Source of the DNA: Sulfuricurvum sp.
GTDB taxonomy: Bacteria > Campylobacterota > Campylobacteria > Campylobacterales > Sulfurimonadaceae
DNA length: 64,000 nucleotides
Assembly (NCBI RefSeq): GCF_028713855.1
Contig: NZ_JAQTNN010000013.1
Span: 1-64,000, forward strand
Direction: 5' to 3'
The notes under the pieces are model-generated. The model was not told the origin of the DNA. It saw nothing but the letters and a program-made list of their open reading frames with translations, and did not search any database. Positions 1 through 8,207 of the stretch are shown in pieces. Each line of letters starts with the position of its first letter. Positions within the stretch are counted from its first letter, which is position 1. The position numbers were made by a program, and so were the translations under genes.

Positions 1-1
1 A

Positions 2-214
2 TTACAGGCGAGATTCGTAACGTCGCATCATATACAAACGTTTTAACATCTTTTTGCGAGCGCTGATTTTGAACTGTTTACGTTTTTCAGTCTCTGTAAC
101 ATGGTTACGACGAGCACGAGCTTCAGTAACAATCAGATTACGATCTGTTTGTTTCTTGAAACGGCGGTAAGCAGCATCAAAGTTATCATCTTGTCTAAGA
201 ACGATACCAGGCAT
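2..214 (-). CDS. rpsU: 30S ribosomal protein bS21
   Basis: This 70-residue, very basic protein begins MPGIVL and matches bacterial bS21 along its whole length. Its arginine/lysine-rich C-terminal half (RKKMLKRL) is typical of the family. In the small ribosomal subunit bS21 helps base-pairing between mRNA and the 3' end of 16S rRNA. The gene is complete, ending one base from the window edge. It is divergent from dnaG, with about 100 bp between the two starts. rpsU and dnaG are neighbours in many bacteria, though usually in the same direction. Confidence 0.96.
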   Translation of the reverse strand: MPGIVLRQDDNFDAAYRRFKKQTDRNLIVTEARARRNHVTETEKRKQFKISARKKMLKRLYMMRRYESRL

Positions 215-318
215 TCACATCACCTACTTTCTATTTAAAATTTTTCGAATTGGAATTATAGCATAGATGTATCCGAAATGCCATCAAAACCAAAGCACCG
301 TTACGCTAAAATAGCTGT

Positions 319-1962
319 ATGATAACCCAAGACTCCATCGAGGCTCTCAAAGCCCGACTTGACATTGTCGATGTCGTCGGCTCGTACGTCGAGCTCAAAC
401 GTGCAGGAAGCAGTTTCAAAGCGCCCTGCCCGTTTCATGATGAGAAATCTCCCAGCTTCACCGTTAATCCGAGCCGCCAGAAATATCACTGCTTCGGATG
501 CGGCGCGGGGGGAGATTCCATTAACTTCGTCATGGAGTACGAAAAACTCAGTTATCCTGAGGCAATCGAAAAACTTGCGGCTTCCACCAATTTTACCCTT
601 CATTACACCGACAATGCCCAACAAAAAAAACGTTCCACCCTCTTAGAAACGCTGAATGAATGGTATCAAAAGCTCCTAGAGCAAAATAAAACGGCGCTTG
701 ATTACCTTCATGAGCGAGGCATCTATGCTTCCAGTATCGAGCGATTCGGCATCGGATATGCTCCGACGTCACCCGAAACCCTCCGTTTTTTAGATCAACG
801 CCGCCTCCCGACCGCCGAAGCGATAGAGCAAGGTGCCATCGGACGTGGAGAAGAGGGACGGCTATTTGCCCGCTTTATCGAACGGATAACCTTTCCGATT
901 CACTCAACCAGCGGTGCTATCGTCGGATTCGGCGGACGAACGATCACAGGGCATCAGGCAAAGTACGTCAACTCTTCTCAAAGCGCCATTTTCAACAAAT
1001 CACGCCTCCTCTACGCATACCACCTAGCTCGTGACAGCGTTTATCGCCGTCGAGAGATCATCGTCACCGAAGGTTACCTCGATGTCGTAATGCTCCATCA
1101 AGCAGGCTTCACCCATGCCGTAGCAACACTGGGAACCGCATTGACGAGCGAGCACTTACCGCTGCTGCGCAAAGGAGAACCTAAAGTATTCGTTGCGTAT
1201 GACGGAGACAAGGCAGGACGCGCCGCCGCATTCAAAGCCGCAAAGCTTCTCAGCAGTTCAGGGTTTGACGGAGGTGTTATCTTGTTCGAGGGAGGGCTTG
1301 ATCCGGCCGATATGATCAAAACCGGACAAATTGAGCAGCTCAATGCACTCCTGCATCGTCCGATCCCCTTTATCGAATTTGTTATCTCCGAAACCATCGA
1401 TGGCTATGATCTGCAAGATCCAAAAGCCAAAGAGAGTGCATTACATGAGAGTCTCGGATATCTCAAGACTCTTTCCCCGCTGCTGCAAGAAGAATATCGC
1501 CCTCTCACCGCTTCAAAGCTGGGTATCTCCCCCTCGCTTATCCGCTTAGGAAATACCCAAAATGCCCAGCATAAGCCACTTCAGCTTTCCCATCACGATA
1601 TTTGGGAGCTCAGTTTTATTAAAACTCTGATTGAACGTCCACATATTACGGATTCTATCCTCGATTTTATCGACGGCTCACTCTTACAATACCATGGAAG
1701 CGAATTTGAAGCCGCTCTACGGGGAGAGATAAACGACCCTCGGCTAAGTGCTTTGATGATGGATGATCGGATTCGAATATTTGACGGAGACGAGGGACTG
1801 AAACAGGAGCTTATTACCTTTTTAACTGCCCATTATAATCGTGAACTCAAGAAACTCACCACTCAAAATACGGTATCATTCGATCAAAAATCGTATTTAA
1901 TACGTCAATTTCGTGAGAAAATTGAACGCCTAAAAAAAGGCGAGTTAGTACCACTCACATAA
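319..1962 (+). CDS. dnaG: DNA primase
   Basis: DnaG makes RNA primers for chromosome replication. The N-terminal zinc-binding domain is visible (C37, H40, C58, C61 in CPFH and CFGC). The RNA-polymerase core follows, then a Toprim domain with E251 (EGYLD) and the acidic pair D295/D297 (YDGD), which bind catalytic metal. The last 120 or so residues are the poorly conserved helicase-interaction region. At 547 residues it is a little shorter than the E. coli enzyme (581), as in other Campylobacterota. It starts ATGATAACC with only a weak ribosome site. It stands alone, divergent from rpsU. Confidence 0.97.
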   Translation: MITQDSIEALKARLDIVDVVGSYVELKRAGSSFKAPCPFHDEKSPSFTVNPSRQKYHCFGCGAGGDSINFVMEYEKLSYPEAIEKLAASTNFTLHYTDNAQQKKRSTLLETLNEWYQKLLEQNKTALDYLHERGIYASSIERFGIGYAPTSPETLRFLDQRRLPTAEAIEQGAIGRGEEGRLFARFIERITFPIHSTSGAIVGFGGRTITGHQAKYVNSSQSAIFNKSRLLYAYHLARDSVYRRREIIVTEGYLDVVMLHQAGFTHAVATLGTALTSEHLPLLRKGEPKVFVAYDGDKAGRAAAFKAAKLLSSSGFDGGVILFEGGLDPADMIKTGQIEQLNALLHRPIPFIEFVISETIDGYDLQDPKAKESALHESLGYLKTLSPLLQEEYRPLTASKLGISPSLIRLGNTQNAQHKPLQLSHHDIWELSFIKTLIERPHITDSILDFIDGSLLQYHGSEFEAALRGEINDPRLSALMMDDRIRIFDGDEGLKQELITFLTAHYNRELKKLTTQNTVSFDQKSYLIRQFREKIERLKKGELVPLT

Positions 1963-1977
1963 TATCAAAATTAAAAA

Positions 1978-2051
1978 GTACGCAAGCGTACGTGGGCTTG
2001 CCGCCGAGGCAAACACAGCGTTAGCGTAGTAATCGGGATTTTATTCCGATT
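1978..2051. repeat. Intergenic palindrome element, copy A
   Basis: Three hairpins follow dnaG: GTACGC-AA-GCGTAC (1978-1991, perfect), TTGCC...GGCAA (1998-2012), and AATCGGGA...TCCGATT (2031-2051). Between the last two sits GCGTTAGCG. The element ends 15 bp before the next gene. The same order of parts (TGCC/GGCA hairpin, a TTAGCG core, then a hairpin with GGGAT...ATTCC) occurs before nrdA at 46486-46552. It could be a REP-like repeat, a dnaG terminator or a 5' leader structure; the sequence alone does not decide. Confidence 0.5.
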
Positions 2052-2066
2052 GCGTTAGGAACATAA

Positions 2067-3038
2067 ATGAAAGCTATCGCATTATTCAGCGGCGGACTTG
2101 ATTCAACGCTCGCTATGAAACTTATCATCGATCAAGGAATTGAGGTAATCGCCTGCAATATCAATACCGGATTCGGTTCCACAAAAGACCGTCTAGCACA
2201 TATGAAAAATATGTGCGAACAAGTCGGTGCCGAGTTTCGAAGTGTCGATATCCGTGATGAATACATCAAAGAGGTCCTCTTTTCCCCTAAATACGGCTAT
2301 GGCAAAAACTTCAATCCCTGTATTGACTGCCACGCTAAAATGTTCGAAGTCGCCAAACGGAAAATGGAGGAGTGGGGTGCGAGTTTTCTCATAAGCGGCG
2401 AAGTACTGGGACAACGCCCAATGAGCCAAAACCGAGAATCTCTTGATAAAGTACTCAACCTCAGCAATTGTGACGGCTTATTGCTACGTCCTATGTGCGC
2501 ACAATCGCTCGAACCGACAACCCCGGAACTAGAAGGGTGGGTAGACCGTGACAAACTCGAAAATATCGTCGGACGTAACCGCGACCGGCAAATGGAGCTA
2601 GCCGAATTATTCGGATTGAAAGATTATGAAGCACCAGGTGGCGGATGTCTCCTCACCGATGAAAAGTTCTCTAATAAAATCCGCGATTTTATCGCTCACG
2701 ATACCTTTACCGTAGAGGATATTCCGACGCTGAAATACGGTCGGCAACTACGTCTTCCCGAGGGTGCAAAACTGATCATCGGACGTAATGCCGAAGATAA
2801 CGATATCCTCGAAGCCATCCAAAACAAAAAATTTATTCACATCACAACTGAACTTTTCGGTCCCCACTGCCTCCTATCCGCCAATGCAAATGACAACGAT
2901 AAAGTGTTAGCGGCAAAACTGATGTTAGCGTATTGCAAACAGGACTTTGAAGGGGAACAAACATTGATGTTTGGAGATGTAGGACTAACGACCGTGAGCG
3001 ACCTGAGCCGCCATGATGCTCAAAAGTATTTTATCTAA
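2067..3038 (+). CDS. PP-loop ATPase (MnmA/ThiI-like) with C-terminal NFACT-R-like domain
   Basis: The N-terminus has a PP-loop of the N-type ATP pyrophosphatase fold (SGGLDST, residues 8-14), as in MnmA, ThiI and TtuA, which adenylate a tRNA base before sulfur transfer. Cysteines at 30, 85 and 88 (NPCIDC) could carry sulfur or bind a metal/Fe-S cluster. The C-terminal third, from about residue 190 (GGGCLLTDEKFS), resembles the RNA-binding NFACT-R type domain seen on such proteins. A tRNA-thiolation role is an inference; it is not canonical MnmA (too short, different C-terminus). A hairpin element lies just upstream. Confidence 0.75.
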   Translation: MKAIALFSGGLDSTLAMKLIIDQGIEVIACNINTGFGSTKDRLAHMKNMCEQVGAEFRSVDIRDEYIKEVLFSPKYGYGKNFNPCIDCHAKMFEVAKRKMEEWGASFLISGEVLGQRPMSQNRESLDKVLNLSNCDGLLLRPMCAQSLEPTTPELEGWVDRDKLENIVGRNRDRQMELAELFGLKDYEAPGGGCLLTDEKFSNKIRDFIAHDTFTVEDIPTLKYGRQLRLPEGAKLIIGRNAEDNDILEAIQNKKFIHITTELFGPHCLLSANANDNDKVLAAKLMLAYCKQDFEGEQTLMFGDVGLTTVSDLSRHDAQKYFI

Positions 3039-3058
3039 ACCTTGTTTCGTCGCATAAT

Positions 3059-3085
3059 ATCATTCCCGGTTAAGTCGGGAATGAT
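3059..3085. terminator. Hairpin between convergent genes
   Basis: A perfect 10-bp stem (ATCATTCCCG, loop GTTAAGT, CGGGAATGAT) fills the 53-bp gap between two convergent genes. Neither side has a clean T-tract, so it may be a weak or shared bidirectional terminator. Confidence 0.5.
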
Positions 3086-3091
3086 AAAAGC

Positions 3092-3448
3092 TTAAAGGAC
3101 GGGTGCTGCACCATACTCGTTTGTCTCGGGAGCTGAGGGCTGTACAAACCAGTAGAGTAATACTAATGCTCCGATAATAGGGATAAAAATCAACAGATAG
3201 AACCATCCGCTTTTACCTAAATCGTGCAATCGTCGTATAGCAACGGCTAAACCGGGTAAAAACATAACAAGCATAGCTATAAGAGACAAGCCTCCCATAT
3301 CTATCCCCAGAAATCCACCGATAAACCCTATACCAAAGCCTATTAAAAGTTGTGCAAGTACAAACCACCAATATTCCGAACGTGGCGCTCTACCTGTGAA
3401 AACTGCGTATTTCGTTAAACACGTTGTAATGGACTCTTTGAATGTCAT
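3092..3448 (-). CDS. DUF805 membrane protein
   Basis: A 118-residue protein with the DUF805 pattern (E. coli YhaH/YhaI family): an N-terminal F-x-G-R-A-x-R-x-E-Y-W-W motif (FTGRAPRSEYWW), several hydrophobic helices, and RRLHDLGKSGW before the final membrane segment. Three or four inner-membrane helices are visible. The biochemical role of the family is unknown. It converges with the PP-loop gene and runs in the same direction as, and downstream of, the HMA gene 43 bp away, so the two may share a transcript. Confidence 0.85.
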   Translation of the reverse strand: MTFKESITTCLTKYAVFTGRAPRSEYWWFVLAQLLIGFGIGFIGGFLGIDMGGLSLIAMLVMFLPGLAVAIRRLHDLGKSGWFYLLIFIPIIGALVLLYWFVQPSAPETNEYGAAPVL

Positions 3449-3491
3449 ATACCCTCCAAAATTATTTTTGATTAGTATATCACCTTTTTTG

Positions 3492-3755
3492 TTATTTTGC
3501 TACCGCGCAGCCATAACCCGCTTTTTTAACTGCTGCGCACATTGCTTCTGGTTTAGTACCATCCGCTGCTTTTACTTCCGCTTTACCCTCTTTGAGATAA
3601 ATCGTAGACTCTTTTACTCCAGTAACATCGTTCAAAGAACCTTTAACGTTTTTCACACACGCCGGACACATCATTCCGTCGATCTTGAGATTAACCAGCT
3701 GATCTGCACTTGCAACGGCTACCAATGTACACAAAGAGAGGAGAACTTTTTTCAT
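3492..3755 (-). CDS. Periplasmic heavy-metal-associated (HMA) protein, MerP/CopZ-like
   Basis: An 87-residue protein with a short signal peptide (cleavage after about residue 17, ASA-D) and one HMA fold carrying the metal-binding motif GMMCPAC (C30, C33). The family binds Cu(I) or Hg(II) and passes it between partners. Export suggests a periplasmic carrier like MerP rather than cytoplasmic CopZ. It is divergent from a TauE/SafE-like membrane protein across a 120-bp region with a perfect palindrome. A copper role is likely but inferred; there is no merA or merT nearby. Confidence 0.85.
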   Translation of the reverse strand: MKKVLLSLCTLVAVASADQLVNLKIDGMMCPACVKNVKGSLNDVTGVKESTIYLKEGKAEVKAADGTKPEAMCAAVKKAGYGCAVAK

Positions 3756-3808
3756 TCGCGAATCCTTTAAATATTTTCGTGCTATTGTTTCATAGAACTG
3801 TTAAATTT

Positions 3809-3825
3809 GTGTTAAGTCTTAACAC
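3809..3825. promoter_or_regulatory. Perfect palindrome in the HMA / TauE-SafE divergent promoter
   Basis: GTGTTAAG-T-CTTAACAC is a perfect 8+8 palindrome centred at 3817, between the two divergent starts (3755 and 3877). Size and position fit a dimeric repressor or activator site. The regulator is not encoded next to it. Confidence 0.5.
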
Positions 3826-3876
3826 TGTTGTAACAAAAATCATTTAAGCTAATGATATTTACTAAAAGGTTTGATT

Positions 3877-4566
3877 ATGCACGGTATCGAATGGTGGTTA
3901 ATAATATCGATTGCATTCGCAGGAAGTTTTGGCCACTGTATCGGGATGTGCGGTGGGTTTATCGTCGCCTACAGTTCAACCAAGATTGATGCATCCATGA
4001 GTAAAAGTGCGCAACTCATCCGTCACAGCGCTTACAATATCGGTCGCGTCAGCTCCTATGTCATCTTAGGAATGATTTTCGGCGGGATCGGAGCACTGGT
4101 GAGTCTGAGTATGGAGATGCACGGGGTATTGTTTATCTTTGCCGGAATCATCATGATTATCACGGCACTGGGAATGTTCGGACTTTCCAAACTGATTCAT
4201 GTATTGGAACGGGGATTTTCAAGCAACGCTCTTTTTAAAACCCTTTTTTCACGTCTTATCAAAAGTAAAAGCATCGGAAGCTTTTTTGCATTAGGGGTAA
4301 TGAACGGCTTTTTCCCCTGCGGATTTGTCTTTTTCTTCGCCGCGAAAGCGGCTGCATCAGCTTCCATCATCAATGGAGGACTTATTATGGCGGCATTCGG
4401 TCTCGCAACCATACCGACGCTCCTCGCACTCGGACAGTCCGTGAGTTTTTTCAAAGAGATCGCATTTCGTCAAACCATGAATCGTATCGCAGCTTTAGCG
4501 ATCCTCATTTATGGTCTTTACAGTGTGTATTACGGGCTCGCGTACTTCTTTGACCTACCCATTTAA
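3877..4566 (+). CDS. TauE/SafE-like (UreH_2 family) membrane protein
   Basis: A 229-residue inner-membrane protein with about six hydrophobic helices. Helix 1 has the family motif H20-C21-IGM-C25-GG, a likely metal site. A second Cys-Gly motif (FFPCGF) lies in the middle. Family members are often called sulfite exporters, but many sit beside copper chaperones, P-type ATPases or cbb3 oxidase genes and act in metal or cytochrome assembly. The ATG at 3877 is chosen over the in-frame TTG at 3871 because AAAGG lies 7 bp upstream of it. It is divergent from the HMA gene, which favours a metal role. Its end overlaps the convergent kinase gene by 4 bp. Confidence 0.78.
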   Translation: MHGIEWWLIISIAFAGSFGHCIGMCGGFIVAYSSTKIDASMSKSAQLIRHSAYNIGRVSSYVILGMIFGGIGALVSLSMEMHGVLFIFAGIIMIITALGMFGLSKLIHVLERGFSSNALFKTLFSRLIKSKSIGSFFALGVMNGFFPCGFVFFFAAKAAASASIINGGLIMAAFGLATIPTLLALGQSVSFFKEIAFRQTMNRIAALAILIYGLYSVYYGLAYFFDLPI

Positions 4567-6239
4567 TTTTGATAGGTTAACGCCTCAGCTTTAGGGAGTG
4601 CAAAGTAAAATCGGCTCCCTTTACCCATCGTACTCTCAACCCAGATTCTCCCTTCATGCAGTTCAATGATCTTTTTAACGATCGTCAAACCAAGCCCTGT
4701 CCCTTTTATAGCATCATTTTGATGCTCACGAAGCTGCACAAAGGGATCAAACAATGTGGAAATCTTCTCCTGTGCAATCCCGTGACCATGATCACTGACG
4801 CAAAATACCTCCTGATCTTTTTCATGGGCGAACTCAAGCGTAATCGTTTCATTTTCTGGTGAAAACTTAATTGCATTACTAAGAAGATTGATCAAAACCT
4901 GCTTGATTAGCTGACGATCGGCATAAATCGAAGCGCCGATATCGATTTGAAACGAACGCTTTAAACCCTTTTTTTCAGCCATTGGTTCAATCATAATGTT
5001 CACTTCATCAATCAGATCATACAAGTGAAATGCACTTTTATGCACCTCCATCTTTCCTGCTTCTATTTTTGAAAAGTCAAGGATTGTATTAACAAGGGAT
5101 AGAAGGTTTTTCCCCGAAATGAGAATTTTTTCTATAAACATTTTCGCCGCACTCGGCGTATCCGGCTTTGCCATCAAAATCTGTGAAAATCCCAAAATAG
5201 CATTAAGAGGTGTACGCAGCTCATGGCTCATATTTGATAGGAAGGTATCTTTGGCCGAATTTGCCTCTTTAGCCTGATTCATTGCCGTAATCGCTTCATC
5301 ACGGGCCAATTTTAATTCTTCTTGAGCTCGTATACGCTCGCTAATATTCTTTTTGACGGCAACAACATGGGTTACTTTCCCCCGTTCAATCAATGGTGTA
5401 ACCGTTAACTCCTCGAAATAGATCCCCCCTGATTTTACTTGCGCAAGGAGTTCACCATCCCAGACATATCCACTTTTAACCGTTTTCCAACATTCCTGGA
5501 TTATAGCAGGGTCATTAATCTGCTCGTCTGCAATAAAATGAGATTTTTCTCCCACAATCTCTTCTTGCTCATATCCGCTAAAACGTAAAAATTCGGCATT
5601 GGCATACTGAATATTTCCATCGCTATCGGCAATCAGCATCATCGTAGCGGTTGATTCAAGAGCAAGCTTCTGTAAATCAATCAATTCTTGACGTTTTTGG
5701 TCCATTGAAATATCAGAAAATGAAAAAACAGTCCCTTGCGGTGCATTTCCTTCCATAATAGGATAAGCAGAAAAACGGATAGGGATAACATGTCCCCCTG
5801 CATCACATATCTCTGTTTCTCCCTCTTTCCGTCCAAAACCGGCACCGTGTTCGATTATCTCGGCAATTTCTTTGCCATGTAAAAAGGTTTCTATATTATT
5901 ACCGATCAATTGTGCTTCGTCACGCCCCAACATAGAATACGCACTTTCATTGGCAAAAATTACGTTTCCTTCTATATTTACAGCAAACAGTCCTACACTC
6001 AATGCATTTAAAATAGAATCGTGCATCTCCTTATGCCGCTGCATCAATGATCGGTTTGCATCTTCGAGTTCTTTGGAACTCACATCGAGCGTGTGTTCAA
6101 GCAAGCGTCTCTCTTTTCCCGCTTCCTCATAAAACGCATTGATACTCTCTAAAAAAGGGGCTAATTCCTCAATCAATTCCGGTCGAACGAACCGTCGCAT
6201 TTGTCGAACTAATAAACGATGATACGGTTGTTCAGACAT
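4563..6239 (-). CDS. Cytoplasmic PAS-PAS sensor histidine kinase
   Basis: A 558-residue kinase with no membrane segment. Residues 1-70 form a charged helical region containing HRLLVRQMRR and ERRLLEHTLDVSS, which in my recollection resembles the head of kinases encoded beside FIST proteins. Two PAS domains follow (about 72-180 and 190-305), then a HisKA domain with H339 (SHELRTP) and a HATPase_c domain with GTGLGL. There is no receiver, so the phosphate must go to a separate regulator, possibly the lone receiver upstream. It is the last gene of the six-gene minus-strand operon, 8 bp after the FIST gene, which makes FIST its likely partner. Confidence 0.88.
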   Translation of the reverse strand: MSEQPYHRLLVRQMRRFVRPELIEELAPFLESINAFYEEAGKERRLLEHTLDVSSKELEDANRSLMQRHKEMHDSILNALSVGLFAVNIEGNVIFANESAYSMLGRDEAQLIGNNIETFLHGKEIAEIIEHGAGFGRKEGETEICDAGGHVIPIRFSAYPIMEGNAPQGTVFSFSDISMDQKRQELIDLQKLALESTATMMLIADSDGNIQYANAEFLRFSGYEQEEIVGEKSHFIADEQINDPAIIQECWKTVKSGYVWDGELLAQVKSGGIYFEELTVTPLIERGKVTHVVAVKKNISERIRAQEELKLARDEAITAMNQAKEANSAKDTFLSNMSHELRTPLNAILGFSQILMAKPDTPSAAKMFIEKILISGKNLLSLVNTILDFSKIEAGKMEVHKSAFHLYDLIDEVNIMIEPMAEKKGLKRSFQIDIGASIYADRQLIKQVLINLLSNAIKFSPENETITLEFAHEKDQEVFCVSDHGHGIAQEKISTLFDPFVQLREHQNDAIKGTGLGLTIVKKIIELHEGRIWVESTMGKGSRFYFALPKAEALTYQN

Positions 6240-6247
6240 CCCGATTC

Positions 6248-7372
6248 CTATTCGTAGATACTTACTAACGTCATCGTCTGATTATGAAGTGAGCAACGTG
6301 ATTCACCATCCTCAGATAATTCTCCGTACGAATAAAATCCGGTGATTACCGCTTTATTGCCGAGTGTTTCACGAATAATTTCTATCTCTTCTTCGCACAG
6401 CTGCCCTAATACTAAACGGCGACCTACGCAACTGACCGCTATGACTAAAAACTCTTCACTTTGATCTAATTTAGATGATTTTGCCGCCAATCCCGCATTT
6501 TCGATCAAAAGATCCATATTGGTTTTAAGCAATCGACACAAATACCCCTCCGGTACATCTCCGGCAAATGTCAGGCTTTGCGCCTCTTCATCTACGGCCA
6601 ACAACGTTCGAATAAGCGGCGTAGCATTGCCGTCCTTTCGGACACTCATAGGGAACCGCAGGCCGCTGCCAGGCAAATCAACGGCAAATTCTCCCAAATA
6701 ACTCTTATACAATGCCAGAGCCGGTTTATCATCGATGATATAAAGGACATTGCCTTTCGATTTGGTGACAATTCTTTCGGGCCCGAATTCTTCCCATCCG
6801 GCAAAACATCCGCTTTTAGCTCTCAAAGTCTCACCGTACAGCCCAACTGCCGCGACAATCCCACTCTGTGCCGGAGATTGAGCTATTACATAGGTTGCAC
6901 CAAAGCGGGTTCCATCACCGGCTAATCCGCCGGTAATCGTAATCCCTTCAGGTAATATATGAGAAAACCCACGTGCCAACTCACTCCCGTTCACTGCCAA
7001 ACCATCGGAGAGGATCAAAACATGACGAAGAGACTCTCCCAGAAGTTCTTCCCCCAATGCTGCACCTAATGTTTCTGCATCATCATAATCGACAATTTTT
7101 TTCGCAATACATCGAACCTTTGAACGATCAAATGTTATTGCCGTCGCTACTGCATCTTGATCACTAATCGTCGTGTTCAATACATTTCCGGAACTGCTGG
7201 CTCCTGCTATCATTGCATTAGGATACATCTGTTTCAGCATTTCATACCACTGAGGTTCCAAACAGGCATCGTTGTCAAAGAAAACAAGTACCAAATCACG
7301 GGTTTTACCTTTCTCTGCATCATAGCCGCTCCATCCCGCTTTAGCACTCCAACGTATTTGTTCACTTACCAT
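6248..7372 (-). CDS. FIST domain sensory protein (NosP-like)
   Basis: A 374-residue cytoplasmic protein consisting of FIST_N (about 30-215; motifs PNAMIAGASSSG and GGLAGDG) and FIST_C (about 220-365; GWEEFGPERIV, KPALALYKSYLG, GFYSYGE). FIST proteins are sensory. NosP of Pseudomonas, a member with this length and layout, binds haem and nitric oxide and controls an adjacent histidine kinase. This gene also lies directly before a kinase gene (8 bp). Haem binding here cannot be read from the sequence, and a small-molecule ligand is an alternative. Confidence 0.88.
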   Translation of the reverse strand: MVSEQIRWSAKAGWSGYDAEKGKTRDLVLVFFDNDACLEPQWYEMLKQMYPNAMIAGASSSGNVLNTTISDQDAVATAITFDRSKVRCIAKKIVDYDDAETLGAALGEELLGESLRHVLILSDGLAVNGSELARGFSHILPEGITITGGLAGDGTRFGATYVIAQSPAQSGIVAAVGLYGETLRAKSGCFAGWEEFGPERIVTKSKGNVLYIIDDKPALALYKSYLGEFAVDLPGSGLRFPMSVRKDGNATPLIRTLLAVDEEAQSLTFAGDVPEGYLCRLLKTNMDLLIENAGLAAKSSKLDQSEEFLVIAVSCVGRRLVLGQLCEEEIEIIRETLGNKAVITGFYSYGELSEDGESRCSLHNQTMTLVSIYE

Positions 7373-7407
7373 GTTTTTCTCCTTGTGGCATTGCTCAATC
7401 CATTTTC

Positions 7408-8196
7408 CTATTTTTCACATGTTTTTAGCAAGAGAAGCGCTTCATCAAATGCCGCGCGGTTCAGCCCAAATCCCTCGATGGCCATATGTGCATCCCGAAT
7501 CCCTTCTTCGCTTAAAGGGTTACGGAAATTGACTGCTTTGGAAAGGACATTCAAAACCTGCGCATACGGATTAGTGGTTAAAGGATCGGTAATCTCCCTT
7601 AACGCTGCAATCAAAGCAGGTTCAAAATTCCAATGTTCAAACATCATTGCCGCAATTTCATAGCTGCTGAAGCCCAAATAGCACCGTTCAATCTCAATAA
7701 GCGGCTTACCTTGATCTACCTCTTGGGAAAACCGGTCTAATTCCCCGGATGCAATAATGCGGCGTGCGGCCACAAATTTTCCCAATTCCATTAAAAAAGC
7801 ACCGCTTTGCAGCAAAGGGAGCATCGTTTTATCGACATTACGATACCACTCTCGTGCCAATCGGCTTTGCAGTGTCGATATGTCGGTCAACTCATCGACC
7901 GTTTTACCATACGGAGCCAAATCAACCGGGATTGCTTTTTTGATCGCGTTTGCGGCAGCAAATCCCCGTATCATTGATATGCCGAAAAGCATAATCGCTT
8001 GAGGAATCGACGATATCTCTTTACTCATTCCGTATAAGGGAGAATTGACCGATTTAAGAATATTGGCACTGAGCATCGGATCTCCCTCGATCACCCGAGA
8101 TAGCGCTTCGATATCCGTATCATTTTGCATACACAGGGCTTGAATTTGCGCAATAGACGCAGGAAGAGGGGGTAGGCTTTTAATATCGTTTATCAT
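7408..8196 (-). CDS. HDOD domain protein
   Basis: A 262-residue protein that is essentially one HDOD domain (SLPPLPASIAQI near the start; DPMLSANILKSVNSPLYG about residues 38-55). HDOD domains are catalytically dead relatives of HD hydrolases, found with c-di-GMP and chemotaxis systems. The ATG at 8196 is preferred to an upstream in-frame ATG at 8235 because AGGAG lies 8 bp before it; that site overlaps the stop of the kinase gene upstream, suggesting coupled translation. Its neighbours suggest an adaptor role in the sensory operon. Its direct partner is unknown. Confidence 0.85.
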   Translation of the reverse strand: MINDIKSLPPLPASIAQIQALCMQNDTDIEALSRVIEGDPMLSANILKSVNSPLYGMSKEISSIPQAIMLFGISMIRGFAAANAIKKAIPVDLAPYGKTVDELTDISTLQSRLAREWYRNVDKTMLPLLQSGAFLMELGKFVAARRIIASGELDRFSQEVDQGKPLIEIERCYLGFSSYEIAAMMFEHWNFEPALIAALREITDPLTTNPYAQVLNVLSKAVNFRNPLSEEGIRDAHMAIEGFGLNRAAFDEALLLLKTCEK

Positions 8197-8207
8197 GATG
8201 TGGTCTC

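Noticed and set aside
3396-3770. Plus-strand frame across the DUF805 and HMA genes
   Set aside because: It is antisense to two genes with clear family motifs and has no ribosome site.
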